This document shows, one piece after another, positions 1 through 11,676 of a DNA stretch of 64,000 nt. The notes beneath the pieces are model-generated. The model did not search any database, had not been told where the DNA came from, and saw only the letters and a program-made list of their open reading frames with translations. Position numbers and translations under genes: made by a program. Source of the DNA: Elysia chlorotica (lineage: Eukaryota > Mollusca > Gastropoda > Plakobranchidae); NCBI GenBank assembly GCA_003991915.1, contig RQTK01000100.1:401768-465767 (forward strand), in the 5' to 3' direction. Within the stretch, counting starts at the first letter, position 1; the number at the start of each line of letters is the position of its first letter.

Positions 1-1850
1 TTATATACACAAGACGCAGATCTAGAAATCTCTAGGTCCGTCTACCTTATTCAAGAAAATTCTAGAAAAGGTCTGACCTCTAGATTACATAATTGTTTAA
101 TAACACTGCTCAACCCTGTCTTTTTAATCAAACTTGAGTAGTTTTTAGAAACTATTAGGTAGATCTAGACTCCAAGCCTTTTACAGCCGATTTTGAGAGC
201 ACAAATCACACAGTAATACTAGCTTAGTAGCGTACGCGTTAACAATGTCACAGAGTGTCCTCGGCTCAGGGCTAAATATAGTCGTGTAGTCAGATTATTG
301 CCATGTCCTGCGGCTTGATAACAGGTTCTTGTGAAGCGACCAGGCATCGTTACAGGCCAGAAGTCAGGCATTATCGCCAAGTCCTATCGAGAAATCGAAT
401 TTTTTCCTCACAGCTAACGGGCTTGGGTGGATGTCGCTGGTCGCAGCGTCCACGCACACAAGTGGACAGAGGTTAATGGCTGCTTCTACTGGTCAGCTTT
501 AGTGTCAGATAGTCCAGGAGTCCGATAGGCTTCGGCCAGACAAAACCTTTATCGCTCGATCAAGTGGAAAGACCCAGTGTCTCTGGTAGTATTGAGGAAC
601 ATTAAAAAATTTCCCAGCTCAGCTTAGGAGATTGAAAAGTCGTGTACTTAAAAAGCTGTCTCCGGAATTCGAAATTTATAAGGCAATGGTGATCGAGGTA
701 CAGAAAATATTAAATACATGACTTTGTTCATCCTTTGATTTCTCATAATGGTCGTAATTTATGTTAAGCATCCGTGTTGCCAATATAAGTTAATTAAAAA
801 CATAATTGATCATAGATCAGTGGGAGTAATTTTGTATACGTGTGTGGGTGCAGTCATAAAAGTTTGTTTTTAATTAGTTTTGTATGGTGTTCTTATAAAA
901 CGAATTGAAAATAATTGTAATCCAATGCACCGAGTACTCGTTAACCCATAAAGTTAAAAGGGGATAAAAGGCAGCTGGGGATGTTTAAGCTTTGGATGAT
1001 GTCCAACTATGACATCACACAAAGTCAACTTGTCAGATCTGTTGCTGTGCAAATTTTGAAATGATTCTATTGATAGGGCTTTAGTAACTTCACTTTAATC
1101 ATAGCCTTAAGACTTTAGTCGATTACGTTTTTTATCTGCAGGCATGTATTTATGAAAAATTCAATCTGTGTCCGTAAAAAAATCCCTTAATGTATATATG
1201 ATCCAGATTTAATCCTTGCTATTTTTGTCTTCTATTCTCTCACTTTCTTTACCTTAAAAAAATCTTAATTATTTAATTTAAATTGTACTCTCACGAATTG
1301 CTTATTTCTATTTCGTTTCAAATCATTCTAAATCATCAGCGTCATTTTACCTCACCAACAATTAATTCATTACACAACATACATTAAACACTGTTATTCA
1401 ATTTCTGATGAGCTAAAACTCTTATACCACTCAACATAATAAGTAATATAATCTAAAAACGAATGAATCAAGCCTCATTCAAATATTAATTACAGTGCTC
1501 AAAGAAGAAGTGTTGTTTTGTGATGTATGATAATGTTTATAACTTCGACACTTAACCGCAACTTTTTCCATTTTCTCGCAACTATTTTAACACCTATATA
1601 CCATCGTGCTCCATTTTCAAAGCAATTTCATGACAAACGCCATCTAAGAGGCCTCGCGTGTCACATCAAAGAGGCCTTTCCGACACCGAGAAGCTGACAC
1701 ATTAATCTTCAATTTATTTCTATTGATTCTTATCTTTTTTCATTAAAACAATTAGGAAGAGATTTGTCTTTAGTAAACTATTTGAGCTAGAACTCAGGGA
1801 TTTCACTGGTTTGTTTTCAAGAGAAGGAAAAATTATTGAAGACAGAGTTG
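1..1850. other. AT-rich stretch, nothing recognised
   Basis: I see no convincing coding segment, RNA gene or repeat array here. A pyrimidine-tract/AG at about 400-413 followed by an open 58-base segment and AG/GTTAAT could mimic a micro-exon, but nothing else supports it. The palindromic 10-mer family CTAGATCTAG/AGATCTAGA occurs near positions 18 and 161. Confidence 0.6.
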
Positions 1851-1864
1851 GAAGCAATCAGTGG

Positions 1865-2135
1865 GTAGACGTAGACAGACAGATAGAGAGACAGGCAGGC
1901 AGACAGAGAAAGACAGAAACAGACAAAGAGGTTGAGAAAGACAAACACAGAAAGAGGTAGAGAGAGAGAGAAAGACAGAGAGGGAGGTAGAGAGAGGCAA
2001 CCTACAGACAGAGATACATACAAGCAAAAAGAAAGAGAGACAGAGAGATGTAGAAGAAGGGATGGGGGTTGGAAATAGAAGAAAATGGTAGGATAGTAAA
2101 ATAACAAGAGAGAGAGGAAGTGAAGGCAAGGAGAA
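1865..2135. repeat. purine-rich GACA/GAGA low-complexity tract
   Basis: The + strand is nearly all A and G with interspersed C, built from GACA, GATA, GAGA and AGGC units (for example 'gacagacagatagagagaca'). It is a decayed compound microsatellite. The open frames on the minus strand are pure Leu/Ser low-complexity and are not genes. Confidence 0.9.
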
Positions 2136-2401
2136 AAGGAGATATTTCAACGATTCCGATAAGACATGTTATGCTATGATTTTAAGCTGCGGGTGTGTCA
2201 AGTTTAGAATATTGTACTGGTGACATAAAATCGATTTGTCCTGGGCAAACAATATGATGTTTTTTGCAGTATGGATTTAACTGAAACTAAACGCTTACTG
2301 AAATTCTTCTACTTTAAAAAAATTTTTTTCCCATTTGCGATATACAATAAAAACAAAACTTAGTGGATTTTTGTTAATGTTAGTATAACAATTACGAGGA
2401 G

Positions 2402-2506
2402 GATGATGTGGTGATGATGATGACGATGATAATGATAACAATGGCAATGTCAGTAATAATAATAATAATAATAATAATGATAATAATAATATGATGATGA
2501 TTAAAG
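2402..2506. repeat. GAT / AAT trinucleotide microsatellite
   Basis: Mixed GAT units run into a cleaner (AAT)n run at 2454-2491, followed by GAT units again. Confidence 0.95.
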
Positions 2507-2799
2507 CGAAGACGGTATTTTTTGTACATACAAACCACATCTTCATATACGTGCAGCTTTTTGCAACAGTTATCAGCCATGACAACGTCTTAGTTTTTCT
2601 AGGAGTTTAATTGCTCGTGTGAAGCCTATATCAAATCTTAATCTTTAAAAATCATTGATATAGTATCCCGTTTGAGGGCCAGGTAAGGGAAAATAATTAT
2701 GATCTAAAAATTTATGGAAAACCAGATCTACCATAATCCTAGGCGTTGGCTTAAGCGGTGCTGATCTTGCAGGTTGCTTGGACACGCTGAAGCGACATT

Positions 2800-2872
2800 A
2801 TCTCTTTGATTGGTTGATTTGTTGACGAACTGGCAGGTCAGTTCATTCATCGTTGGATTGGTTGACCTCGAG
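2800..2872. promoter_or_regulatory. paired inverted CCAAT boxes
   Basis: Two near-identical motifs, TGATTGGTTGA at about 2808 and GGATTGGTTGAC at about 2855, lie 47 bp apart. Both contain ATTGG, the inverted CCAAT core bound by NF-Y. That the pair acts as a regulatory element is inference only; no start site or gene is visible next to it. Confidence 0.25.
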
Positions 2873-3238
2873 GCTGGACGATGTTTTGATTTATTTCAAA
2901 TATATTAATTATTTGCCACAAATCGAGCGCCTTAGCTTCAAAGAGCCAGTAACAGATCATCGACCCTGTTTTCCTTAATACAAAATTTATGTGGTTTTAA
3001 GAAGATATACACAGTGTCAAATGTGGAAGTGAATAAAAAAAAATAGAGACGAAAGTTCGGGTGCCCTCGCTCATGGTTGACTTAGCTTGAGAACGGCCTG
3101 TTATCATTCACACTGCATTGAGTTAGGAAACGATTAGCTCAGTTTTTTATGTGGCTAGGGGAGTGAAGCGTAACTTAAAGAGGAACGTTTGGCTTTTTTC
3201 ACACACAAAAAAGAAAAGAAAAAAAAATAGACAGATCA

Positions 3239-3281
3239 GTGATTGACATTCGACTGCCGTTCGAGAAGATTAAATTTGGCT
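3239..3281 (+). promoter_or_regulatory. bipartite motif, copy 1 (GTGATTGACAT-17-AGATTAAATTTGGCT)
   Basis: An 11-base block and a 15-base block are separated by exactly 17 bases. The same two blocks with the same 17-base spacer recur at 13980-14022, while spacer and flanks differ. TGATTGACA matches the known PBX/MEIS-PREP heterodimer core. A role as a cis-regulatory element is inference; an old repeat copy or chance are alternatives. Confidence 0.3.
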
Positions 3282-3803
3282 GTGAGCGGGACTGGGCGCA
3301 GACGAGAAAAAGCTTTCAGAGTGATGCCCCTTCGCCAAAGTAATACACTGGCTCGCTGGACTCAATTTATTCATGGATACTTTGGAATCATGAGACGTGT
3401 CTGCTGTGATAGATTGACAGTCGCAATCTGGTTATACGCGTGGCGATGTGTAGAGACTTTACAGAGCGGAAAACAGATTATTTTTTCTGAAGTTTGAGCG
3501 GATAAAGGAGTTTATACGAACTGGAATATATTTTTTTGCTATCGTTGTTTTTTTCCGATTACTGTCTATATTGTTGAACATGGTTTACATAATTTCACGT
3601 GCTATGTCCTGTTTTTCCCTTCAATGCACAACGTATTGTCAACAATTGAATTTTTCTCCAGCAAATGGATAAGTGTAGTGTGTAGTGTATTTTTTTCCGT
3701 TTCCGAGGGGGGAAGAGGTGTCAGGAGATCCCACCGGGTCAGAGGTCCATTTTCGGCTAAATCTAGACCTAGCTTTTTGTTGTATTGATTTAAATAAAAC
3801 AGA

Positions 3804-4538
3804 ACCAAGATTTCTAGGTATCTGCGTTAGGGGAAACAATCATAGATTCAGCCTAAATTTATAATTATTGCATGATCAACGAGCTTTAATCACTGGAAGC
3901 CGAAGCAGGCGTTGTTACTACATTGTGCCTTCTTGACCAAGACTCAGCGCGCCATAAAAGCAACAAAGCCGCCAATTCGGCTGCCATCTTGAAAATCTCT
4001 CGACTCAATGAATTTTAAAAAAAATTCGCCTAATAAAACAATAAAGCGATAAATTTGCATACAACAAAATTGATACATTAAAGAGTAAATTCGCGTCTTC
4101 AACTGCCGAAAAGATAAGCCTAGATCTACATCTAAACCTGCGTGTAGATCTAGATCTAGCGTTAGTCCTACTATGAATGAGAAACTAGAATTTATACCCT
4201 TAGTACAATGTGAATTCAAGCAAAATTTATGAATTTCCATGATCTATAAACTTAGATCTAATATAGCCGCATCAGCAGCAAAGTGTTCATGTGTGTGTGG
4301 CGTAACTTAACTACGCGAGCGTTGTAAAAACAGTCGCATACTACAAACTTAGGCGTAGCAGTTACGATTTTTGCTTTGCGTATTTCAGTTAAAAAATAAT
4401 CGTGAGAGTTTCATAGGGGCCCGGTCAAGGCTCCATCACCTTCCCATTCTCACCCGTAGCGCGCGAGCTGCGATCGATTTAATCTCTGGTACATTTTGTT
4501 TTCTGATAATAATGGGTTCTCAAGAGGACGTAGGGAGC
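3804..4538. repeat. tandem duplication, unit 1 (735 bp)
   Basis: The unit starts with 'accaagatttctaggta' and ends with 'gacgtagggag'. It is repeated immediately to the right as unit 2 (4539-5554) with high identity over most of its length. Unit 1 lacks about 250 bp that unit 2 carries in its left third. Both ends of the unit meet directly at 4538/4539, so the two copies are head to tail. Confidence 0.92.
3886..3987 (-). CDS. possible short reading frame with YY1-type start (unit 1)
   Basis: On the minus strand an ATG in the context TTTCAAGATGGCAGCC opens a 33-residue frame starting MAAELAALLLLWRAE and ending at a TAA. CAAGATGGC is the core of the YY1 site that, in many animal genes, overlaps the start codon. 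The same start is kept in the duplicate copy at 4962-4964, but the frame there ends after 16 residues. This could be a first coding exon whose donor I cannot place, a short upstream frame, or a decayed promoter. No product is recognised. Confidence 0.25.
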   Translation of the reverse strand: MAAELAALLLLWRAESWSRRHNVVTTPASASSD

Positions 4539-4565
4539 ACCAAGATTTCTAGGTACCTGCGTTAG
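4389..4565 (+). CDS. possible exon with AATAATGGG start (unit 1)
   Basis: A pyrimidine-rich acceptor-like sequence ends in CAG at 4388. Downstream lies an ATG at 4512 with A at -3 and G at +4, opening MGSQEDVGS. The same acceptor and start occur in unit 2 (ATG at 5528). The frames diverge exactly at the duplication junction (16 versus 20 residues in total), so the C-terminal residues are not meaningful. No recognised product; it may be a leader exon or chance. Confidence 0.2.
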   Translation, partial: LKNNRESFIGARSRLHHLPILTRSARAAIDLISGTFCFLIIMGSQEDVGSTKISRYLR

Positions 4566-4883
4566 GGGAAACAATCATAGATTCAGACTAAATTTATAAT
4601 TATTGCATGATCAACGAGCTTTAATCACTGGAAGCCGAAGCAGGCGTTGTTACTACTTGTGCCGTCTTGATCGAGATCATGTGACAACCTACGCGTATCC
4701 ACTCACATAAATTTACACATGGAGATCAGACATGTGTGAACACTTTTAAAAATCAGCGTGCAAACTACACATGTGTTTACTTGTGTCTATTTGAATATGT
4801 GAAAAGTACATGTCGTCTGAACAGAAATAATTCCAAGGACAGACACACCGAAAAATATTTCGCCTGTACAGATCCTAAGACAA

Positions 4884-4902
4884 TGACGTAGCCAATCAGC
4901 GC
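4884..4902. promoter_or_regulatory. CRE-like / CCAAT-box pair
   Basis: TGACGTAGCCAATCAGCGC combines a TGACGT half-CRE with a CCAAT box, about 60 bp upstream (on the plus strand; downstream on minus) of the YY1-type start in unit 2. This composition is typical of TATA-less animal promoters; activity is inferred. Confidence 0.3.
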
Positions 4903-4913
4903 ATTACTTTTTC

Positions 4914-4964
4914 TTAAAACTCAGCGCGCCATAAAAGCAACAAAGCCGCCAATTCGGCTGCCAT
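4914..4964 (-). CDS. possible short reading frame with YY1-type start (unit 2)
   Basis: This is the duplicate of the frame at 3886-3987, with the identical 15-residue beginning MAAELAALLLLWRAE followed by Phe and a stop. The divergence point coincides with the extra DNA in unit 2. Only the start context and first 15 codons are conserved between copies, which suggests the conserved thing may be the promoter/YY1 site rather than a protein. Confidence 0.2.
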   Translation of the reverse strand: MAAELAALLLLWRAEF

Positions 4965-5404
4965 CTTGAAAACCTCTTGACTCGATTTACAAAAATCGCC
5001 AAAAAATCACAAAAAACAAACAATAAAGCGGTAAATTTGCATACAACAAGATTGATGCATTAAAGATTGCAGAATGGTGTGATAATTCCAATCGAGTAAA
5101 TTCACGTCTTGAATTGCCGCAAACATTAGCCTAGATCTACACCTAAACCTGCGTTTAGATCTAGATCTAGCGTTAGCCCTACTATGAATGAGAAACTAGA
5201 ATTTATACCCTTAGTTTAGCTACTACAATGTGAATTCAAGCAACTTATGAATTTCCATGATCTATAAGCTTATATCTAATGTAGCCGTTTCAGCACCAAA
5301 GTGTTCATGTGTGTGTCTTAACTTTACTACGCGAGCGTCGTAAAAATAGTTGTATACCACAAACTTGAGCGTAGCAGTTACGATTTTTGCTTTGCGTATT
5401 TCAG

Positions 5405-5588
5405 TTAAAAAATAATCGTGAGAGTTTCATAGGGGCCCGGTCAAGGCTCCATCACCTTCCCATTCTCACCCGTAGCGCGCGAGCTGCGATCGATTTAATC
5501 TCTGGTACATTTTGTTTTCTGATAATAATGGGTTCTCAAGAGGACGTAGGGAGCTACATTAGGGTTAAAGTTGAAGGGCGCTTTGGAT
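5405..5588 (+). CDS. possible exon with AATAATGGG start (unit 2)
   Basis: Duplicate of the segment at 4389-4565: same acceptor-like CAG, same ATG context (5528-5530) and the same first nine residues MGSQEDVGS. It then continues into unique DNA for eleven codons to a stop. Conservation between copies is at DNA level and includes the non-coding part, so it is no evidence for translation. Confidence 0.2.
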
Positions 5589-6850
5589 AGTGTGGGAAAA
5601 TTGAAACATGGCACCCTAATGGGCTTTCACTTTGAAATTAAATAACTCAGATTCACAACATACTTTCGTTAACCCTTTTTCATACAGTAATGTGTTTAAT
5701 TATAATTTAGGGTGATAAGGGTTTTCTGGAATCGAATCTTTGCCTTCCTATAAAAGTTTGTCAAGTAATCAGGTGAATGTACTTTCCTTGAACTGTAGGT
5801 TGAAAGCAAAACGAAAACAACGTTTTAAAACACGGTTTTATATAATAAAATCTTCAAAAAATCGAATCGACGATCTAGGAGAACAGGTAAAATCCAATGT
5901 AGTCTAGTATCTTCTTCGCTACGTTTCTTTATGCTTAATTCCATTTGGGGTTTAATAAAGGGTATGTTTAAGATAGAACAGACTTGTGTTTTCTCCTCCA
6001 ACCAAGTGAAATTATTTGAAACGTTCGGCATGTAGACTAGTTAGGTTTTCATGATGATGATACGTAACTGTACGATCTTATTTGTTAATAACAAAGTTTT
6101 CTAAATAGTTCTTATATACTATGGCGGAAACCAAAAGCTGTTTTTTATTGATTTATTGTTTTAAAAAAACTTGAAACCATCTTAGCCTAAGCTCATGTGA
6201 AAAAGAAAAAAACATTTTCTTTCTCTTAAAAAAAAAACCACTTTTGCGTGGACAATTTATAGATCTATATCTTTAAAATGAACATTTTATTAGAAAATGA
6301 TTATTGATAACATAGAAACACTTTAAACGAAAATTTTAAATGTTTCTATTTAATAGTATTTATGTTTATACTTACTCATCTACTTTTGTATGTGTTTTCT
6401 ATGCATAATTTATAACCTTTACACAACATGAGATTTTTCTTATAAGCATACATTCAGAAATTCGACCTGTGATTTTGTGCCATTATGATATATGTCGAAA
6501 TTTTACCTTTTTATTTTCCTATCGTTGTAAACTTGTTAATATTGTCTGTTATATGACGAGAGGGATGAATAAAGATTTCTGTAATATGTGTAATGCATTG
6601 GCACTCACAAAAGCTGCAATGTTCTGCCCTCACAACATCCATAATTTGTCCCCTCAATGTAACTAGACTGGTCGATAAAAAACAGGGTTTTCTACATAAA
6701 GCATGTTGGTAGCAGGTAAATCTACAACTCTTTACGCCAATTAATTGGTTCGCTAAAAGTAAAACTGAGTAATAATCCATTCCTTTTTTATTTCTGGTTA
6801 TGTCTAGCCACAGAGTTTAATGATTTTGTAAAAAAAATGTTAATGGTGTT
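5560..6850. other. AT-rich stretch, no clear feature
   Basis: Mostly A/T-rich sequence. On the minus strand a 59-bp segment (6609-6667) lies between an acceptor-like CAG after a T-rich tract and a GTGAGT donor, open in two frames, but it is too short to call. Confidence 0.5.
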
Positions 6851-6865
6851 CTGTTACGTAGCATC

Positions 6866-6921
6866 ATCATGGAGTGCCGTGCCGGTTGGCGTTGGTGACC
6901 ATGTCCCTCCACATGTCTGGA
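6866..6921 (-). mobile_element. possible 3' terminus of a LINE
   Basis: The minus strand reads DMWRDMVTNANRHGTP followed by TGATGATG. A short basic C-terminal peptide followed directly by a short TGA-type repeat is how several LINE families end, and the sequence upstream on the minus strand has no other obvious identity. Based on general resemblance only; alternatively a chance frame. Confidence 0.25.
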
Positions 6922-6999
6922 ATCGCATTTAACAACCAGGATATAACAAGATTGAGACTGCCAATCTAATTTTGCTGCCACCAGTCAATCTTCTTATTC

Positions 7000-8990
7000 C
7001 GTCCCAGCTACCTAAATGTTTGCTTAAATTTCAGTCTGTCGATTAAACAGTTGTTAAGATTGCCATTCCTCCTCCCTACTTCATTTGAAGGTTATGTAAA
7101 CACTGCTCACCGAAGACACGGTCTTTGTTGTAATGCATATTTTCAGTCTCTTAGCTGTTCATTGAATATGAAAATCATTTTTTTTATTTTCTGTAACAAA
7201 TGTTAGAGAACATGAAACAGAAACGTTTCTTCAAAAGATGCATGGCTTTTTGTAGAAAAAAAACAGCAAAAAACAAACTGTTCAAACATATTTACGAACT
7301 CAAAACACCTAATGAACTTAAAACTTAATCTAAAACATGGTCATGTTCACTTGGAACTTCTCCAAAATTTATTTAGTCTGTCAGGAAATCAGGGAGACGT
7401 AAACCTAATACACGTATTTCGTTTATGAAACGGGCGGGTTTTACTCTAAATCTCTTTTATTTCAATGATTATCAACCCCTCTTTAGAGTTCCATGAGCCC
7501 AGAATCCAATTTTGACATTTCATCCCACGTTAATACCTACCCTCTGTGCTCGGGCTAGCGTGTCTAGTGTCTGAGGGTCTAAATGTGAGTTAAATCTCCG
7601 CCGTCAGTGTACAGGGCATCGCGTGAGCTCATCAGTTTGGGCCGGTATTTCAGCCAACTCTCCGTTCTCCATCTAATCACATTTTATATAGAAATCGCTC
7701 GAAACTGAAACTACCATTAGGTGTGAGGCAGTACAGGACCAGGGGGACACAACATCGGTTTTCTTTGAAGTTCCTGGCGCTCTAGTTGCGAAATCGTTAG
7801 CAGTGGCTGTTGGATTTTAGAAACTTGATACTATGATAGGAAAAGAAAAGCCATTCGGTACGCAAAAAAGAGTAGGATTTTTATATCGCTCCTCTACATT
7901 TTTTTGCTTTCATTTCTACCATGCTCCTTTTTAGAAACTACTTTGATATTCTGGAAACTATTGGTTTTGTTTCTTTGTAAAACCTTTCATTTCACAAAAA
8001 TTCCGTCTGTGTTCACTCCAATTTTTTTTTATTTTCGGGTGCTAACTCCAGAAAAACTGACGGTGTCGAAGGTAAAACATCAGTAACTGTAAATAGGATC
8101 TTCCCAAAGAAGATGCTTCAGTAGATTATAATATAATGAGCACAGACACGAAGAGTCTCAGAAACCACCATGTAAGATCTGAAAGCACGTAGCTTTGGGA
8201 CATCGAGGATGGGATAAGCAAATAAACCTTAAGTATTATACTCAAAGTCTAAGGGTTGTTAATCTCTTTGCCTCTGTTAACAAAGAACTGTATTTGATAT
8301 TGGAAGTTGTCCAGTTTATCTATACTAGCTGTTGCAATCGACTGTCATTTCTTAGATCTTTAAACTTAATATGGGAAAATGAAGTAGTTTGCTTAAACTC
8401 TACCATAAATGATATCTAACATTTAGAGGTTTGTTGGATGACGAGACTCCTTTAGTAACAAATTGACTTATTCACCTCCTTCGTCAATATCAAACTACGA
8501 TTTTTATGGGTTTTTAGAGAGGTTTAATTTTTACTTTGATATTTTCTATAGGTAAAAGTTATTTAATATCTTTAGATCCCAGCATTGATCAACAAATTTA
8601 CGCTTTGGGAAGTTGAGAATTTGTGCGGTACACATTTGAATACAATGTGTAATAATGTGGATTCTAAAGCGATCTCTAAAAAATGTTAATTTTATAATTG
8701 CTGTAGGCCTACATTAGCATCGATCTATAGCAAACGAGTCCCTGATCTTTTAAGTCAATTTGCATTAACTTTGGGAATTTTAGATCTGATCTTAGCTGTT
8801 GTGATAAAAAAAAATTTGGCTCAGCATTTTTACTTTTTACTATAATAAGTGCGCAGTGGATCTTGCCCTTTGGAGAGAAAGTAATTTCCCACAAGTAAGG
8901 ATTCTTTTTATTGTGGCCAAATCCATTGATACCATCATTATAGTCTATTCAGTAAAATAAATCAAATATATTTTATTCAATAAATGATGT
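7000..8990. other. AT-rich stretch, nothing recognised
   Basis: No coding, RNA or repeat structure is visible beyond short A/T runs. A slightly GC-richer patch at about 7490-7760 has no open frame of note. Confidence 0.55.
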
Positions 8991-9014
8991 CACGCAATCA
9001 GTCTCTATCAGCCC

Positions 9015-9300
9015 GTACTGCCACTTCCCGACAGTTCCGCTTGGTGCGGAACCGGGAATTTCCTCAAAGCATCTGAACAGGATTAAACTGGGCTCCAGAG
9101 ATGTCATCTCTAATCACGCAAGATGGAGAGCTCTCGTTGACAGCTTCCCCAGTCATCGCTCACATAGCGCGCCCCAGGCTCAAGTGGTTATGTCCCCAAA
9201 ATAGCCCGTCTGTCCCAAGCATCACTGGAGCTGGGTCTTCTAAACTGCGCGCCAGAATTTACAGATTGCGGAGACCAAAGTCATGTGGAACTAAGTAGCC
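9015..9300. other. GC-richer island of unknown nature
   Basis: This block is clearly richer in G+C than its surroundings and has a 65-codon open frame on + (9101-9298, starting MSSLITQDGEL, ending at TAG). Other frames are also partly open and no consensus donor or acceptor delimits the frame. It could be an exon, an old repeat or a conserved non-coding block; I recognise nothing. Confidence 0.3.
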
Positions 9301-9304
9301 GTGA

Positions 9305-10590
9305 AAATGTTATTTGGCCGAAGGTGTTGTTTATAGTTGGGAAAAAGAAATGAAAGCTTGAGAAAGTCAGCGTGTAAAAATCTAAGCAATGAAATACTAA
9401 ATAAAAAAGTCATTTCGAAATAGAAAAGAAGGCAATAAAGTCAACATCCCCCATTACTAACTTCTGATAAAAGTTAGTATGTTGTTCAATACTAGTACAT
9501 AATTTATCTTTCAATATAATGATATGGCGATGCGGAATTTATTTTCATCAAGTATTGCAAAGCCTTCCTAAGAAAAAGAGAAAACAAATATACAGTCAGA
9601 GAGATGAAACAGGGATATACAGACAGAGAAGTAGATTGTGAGAGAGTCCAAAACACTCATTATAGAACCAAACGTATCGTAAAGCAAGGAGTGGAAAACA
9701 AAAACAAAGCTCTAAGTTAAATGGAATCACTAGACTGATACCATATAATCAGTAGAGTAAATTATATTGTACCAATTTTATAGTCTCCCTTTGTTCGAAT
9801 TTATACTTAATCAAGACAAAGCTAGGGATTCCGCTCTCGTGATCATCTGTATAATTTACAGAACTCGAAAAGAATCAGTGATTCTAGTATTCTTTTGTAT
9901 GTTTTACCCTTATCTTAACAGACACAGTCTTTCGTGCTGATTACTTTTGTCAAAATATCAAAACCACAGTATCCTTAGCTTCAGCGGTCTCTTATTAGTT
10001 GATAGTATTTTCTTTATTGAAACTTTAAGACTAGTCAATATTTTATTATTAATTGAGACATGTAATAAATTAAAAAAAAACACTCTTCTAAACCATTTCA
10101 AATAGCAATTTTAAAACTATCTTTGTAGAAGTTGCATTCGAAACAGTGCCTCTGATATATACATACAATCATTCTAATGTATTCTTATAATTAAAGATAT
10201 AGCAATAAATCATACATATTCCCGTGACTTTTGTTCTCTCTGGAGTTAAGTTAAAAAACTGATCCCTTACAGAGCGCTAGTTCCACATTAGTCCCTTTTG
10301 ATTGACATTAAAATCTCAGGAGTATTTAAGATCCAAGCAGGCTAAGTATATTGAAAATAAATATAGTCAACTGCGAAAATTCAAAAAAATTCCAGTTCTT
10401 CGAGATTTATTACAAAGTTTCAGCTTTATTCGCCTGCACCTAGGCGTACATAACTAGGACTCTGTCTCGTCCATGTGATCTCTCAGGTCTACACACATCA
10501 TGTCATCCAGAGAGTTTAATTAACCGTAGTCCGGATTATGTTTATGTTTGCTTTCTGGATTGGGTTTTACAATTTTTTTTCCTTCGTCTG
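9305..10590. other. AT-rich stretch, nothing recognised
   Basis: No credible coding segment or array. A TGATTGACATTAAAATC sequence near 10303 repeats the first half of the bipartite motif but lacks the second half. Confidence 0.55.
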
Positions 10591-10608
10591 CTTTGCTTCT
10601 CTTTTTAG

Positions 10609-10725
10609 AAATTGTCTCTTTGTGATGGAGATACCCTTTGTGCCATTGTGACAAGTGCCGAAAGCCGTGTATACCTTTGGCATTACGAGTCGGACGTGGC
10701 CTTCTACCACTGCCAATCTTCGTGA
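10609..10725 (+). CDS. candidate terminal coding exon
   Basis: A long pyrimidine tract ends in TTTTTAG at 10608, an excellent 3' splice site. From the next base one frame stays open for 38 codons and then stops at TGA (10723-10725); the other two frames stop early. The peptide is balanced in composition (begins KLSLCDGDTLCAIVTSAE, contains SRVYLWHYES). The pattern of D-G, a hydrophobic strand and V-Y-L-W is vaguely WD40-strand-like, but that is inference from one short peptide. No upstream exon was identified. Could be chance. Confidence 0.3.
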   Translation, partial: KLSLCDGDTLCAIVTSAESRVYLWHYESDVAFYHCQSS

Positions 10726-10729
10726 AGTT

Positions 10730-11480
10730 AAATCCGGAGAGCTTTAGGCCGTCTTGACAGTAGTTTTAGTGTCCAGTGTCTTGTGTTTCTGTACAAAACC
10801 GTATAATGCTCCTTGACTTTGAATTCTTGTAGCGTGTATCTTGATAGATATCACAGCTTCCAAGTAGATCTCTTAATATCCTTTGTTTTCTCTGTTATCC
10901 TCCATCATTCGATGCCCTTTGTGTCTCGTTTTTACGTTTTTACATTGAAATCACAATGTGTAATTATCATCACTCTATAATTAAATGTCACCATTTCTTC
11001 ACACCATAAACATCGGAAAGAGTATGCTTTACACCGCTCGCTTTCATTTAAAAAAGGGTATTTTTATGTTGAAAAAACACTGACATTAACAAGTTATCCA
11101 GCATGATTAAAAATGATAACAATGAAAAAAATTAGCAAAAATAAATAACCACAACATCAACTATAGAAAAACAGCAGAAAAAGATTATAAATCCCAACAA
11201 GACATCTGTCAGATTATATGCCATTCTAAAAAAAAAAAACACCTGTAGAAAGAAGTTTGATATTTGTCTAATCCCATCTTTTTCTTCGCCCACCTCTGTC
11301 AATATCACATTTTTTCTCTATAATCTCTGTCTCCTCTGTTTTACCTCTTAAATAAGTTCCATGTAGTTTTTTTTGTTTTGTTTTTAAATTTTATCTAATA
11401 AGAAACAAACCTAGAGTATCTATCTTTATATTCTTTGTCACTGCTCATATTTATCCCTTTTCTACATACGAGTATTTTCT
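10730..11480. other. AT-rich stretch downstream of the 10.6 kb candidate exon
   Basis: If the 10.6 kb segment is a terminal exon this would hold its 3' UTR; AATAAA-like sequence occurs in an A-rich run near 11138-11145. Nothing else is seen. Confidence 0.4.
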
Positions 11481-11483
11481 CTT

Positions 11484-11676
<193 letters not shown>

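Larger units (their letters stand above)
2507..3803. other. non-coding stretch, mostly featureless
   Basis: Apart from the CCAAT pair at 2.8 kb, an A-rich run at 3206-3229 and one half of the bipartite motif at 3239-3281, I see no coding or repeat structure. Confidence 0.5.
4539..5554. repeat. tandem duplication, unit 2 (1016 bp)
   Basis: Second copy of the segment at 3804-4538. It differs mainly by about 250 extra bases (roughly 4670-4918), which include a TGACGTA/CCAAT combination, and by about 29 extra bases near 5066-5095. Either these were inserted in unit 2 or deleted from unit 1. Right of 5554 the sequence is unrelated to unit 1's junction. Confidence 0.92.

Noticed and set aside
414-471. 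58-bp micro-exon between TTTTTTCCTCACAG and AGAG/GTTAAT
   Set aside because: Two frames are open in such a short segment, the donor is weak and nothing nearby supports a gene.
6609-6667. 59-bp minus segment between CAG and GTGAGT
   Set aside because: Open in two frames and too short; chance is likely.
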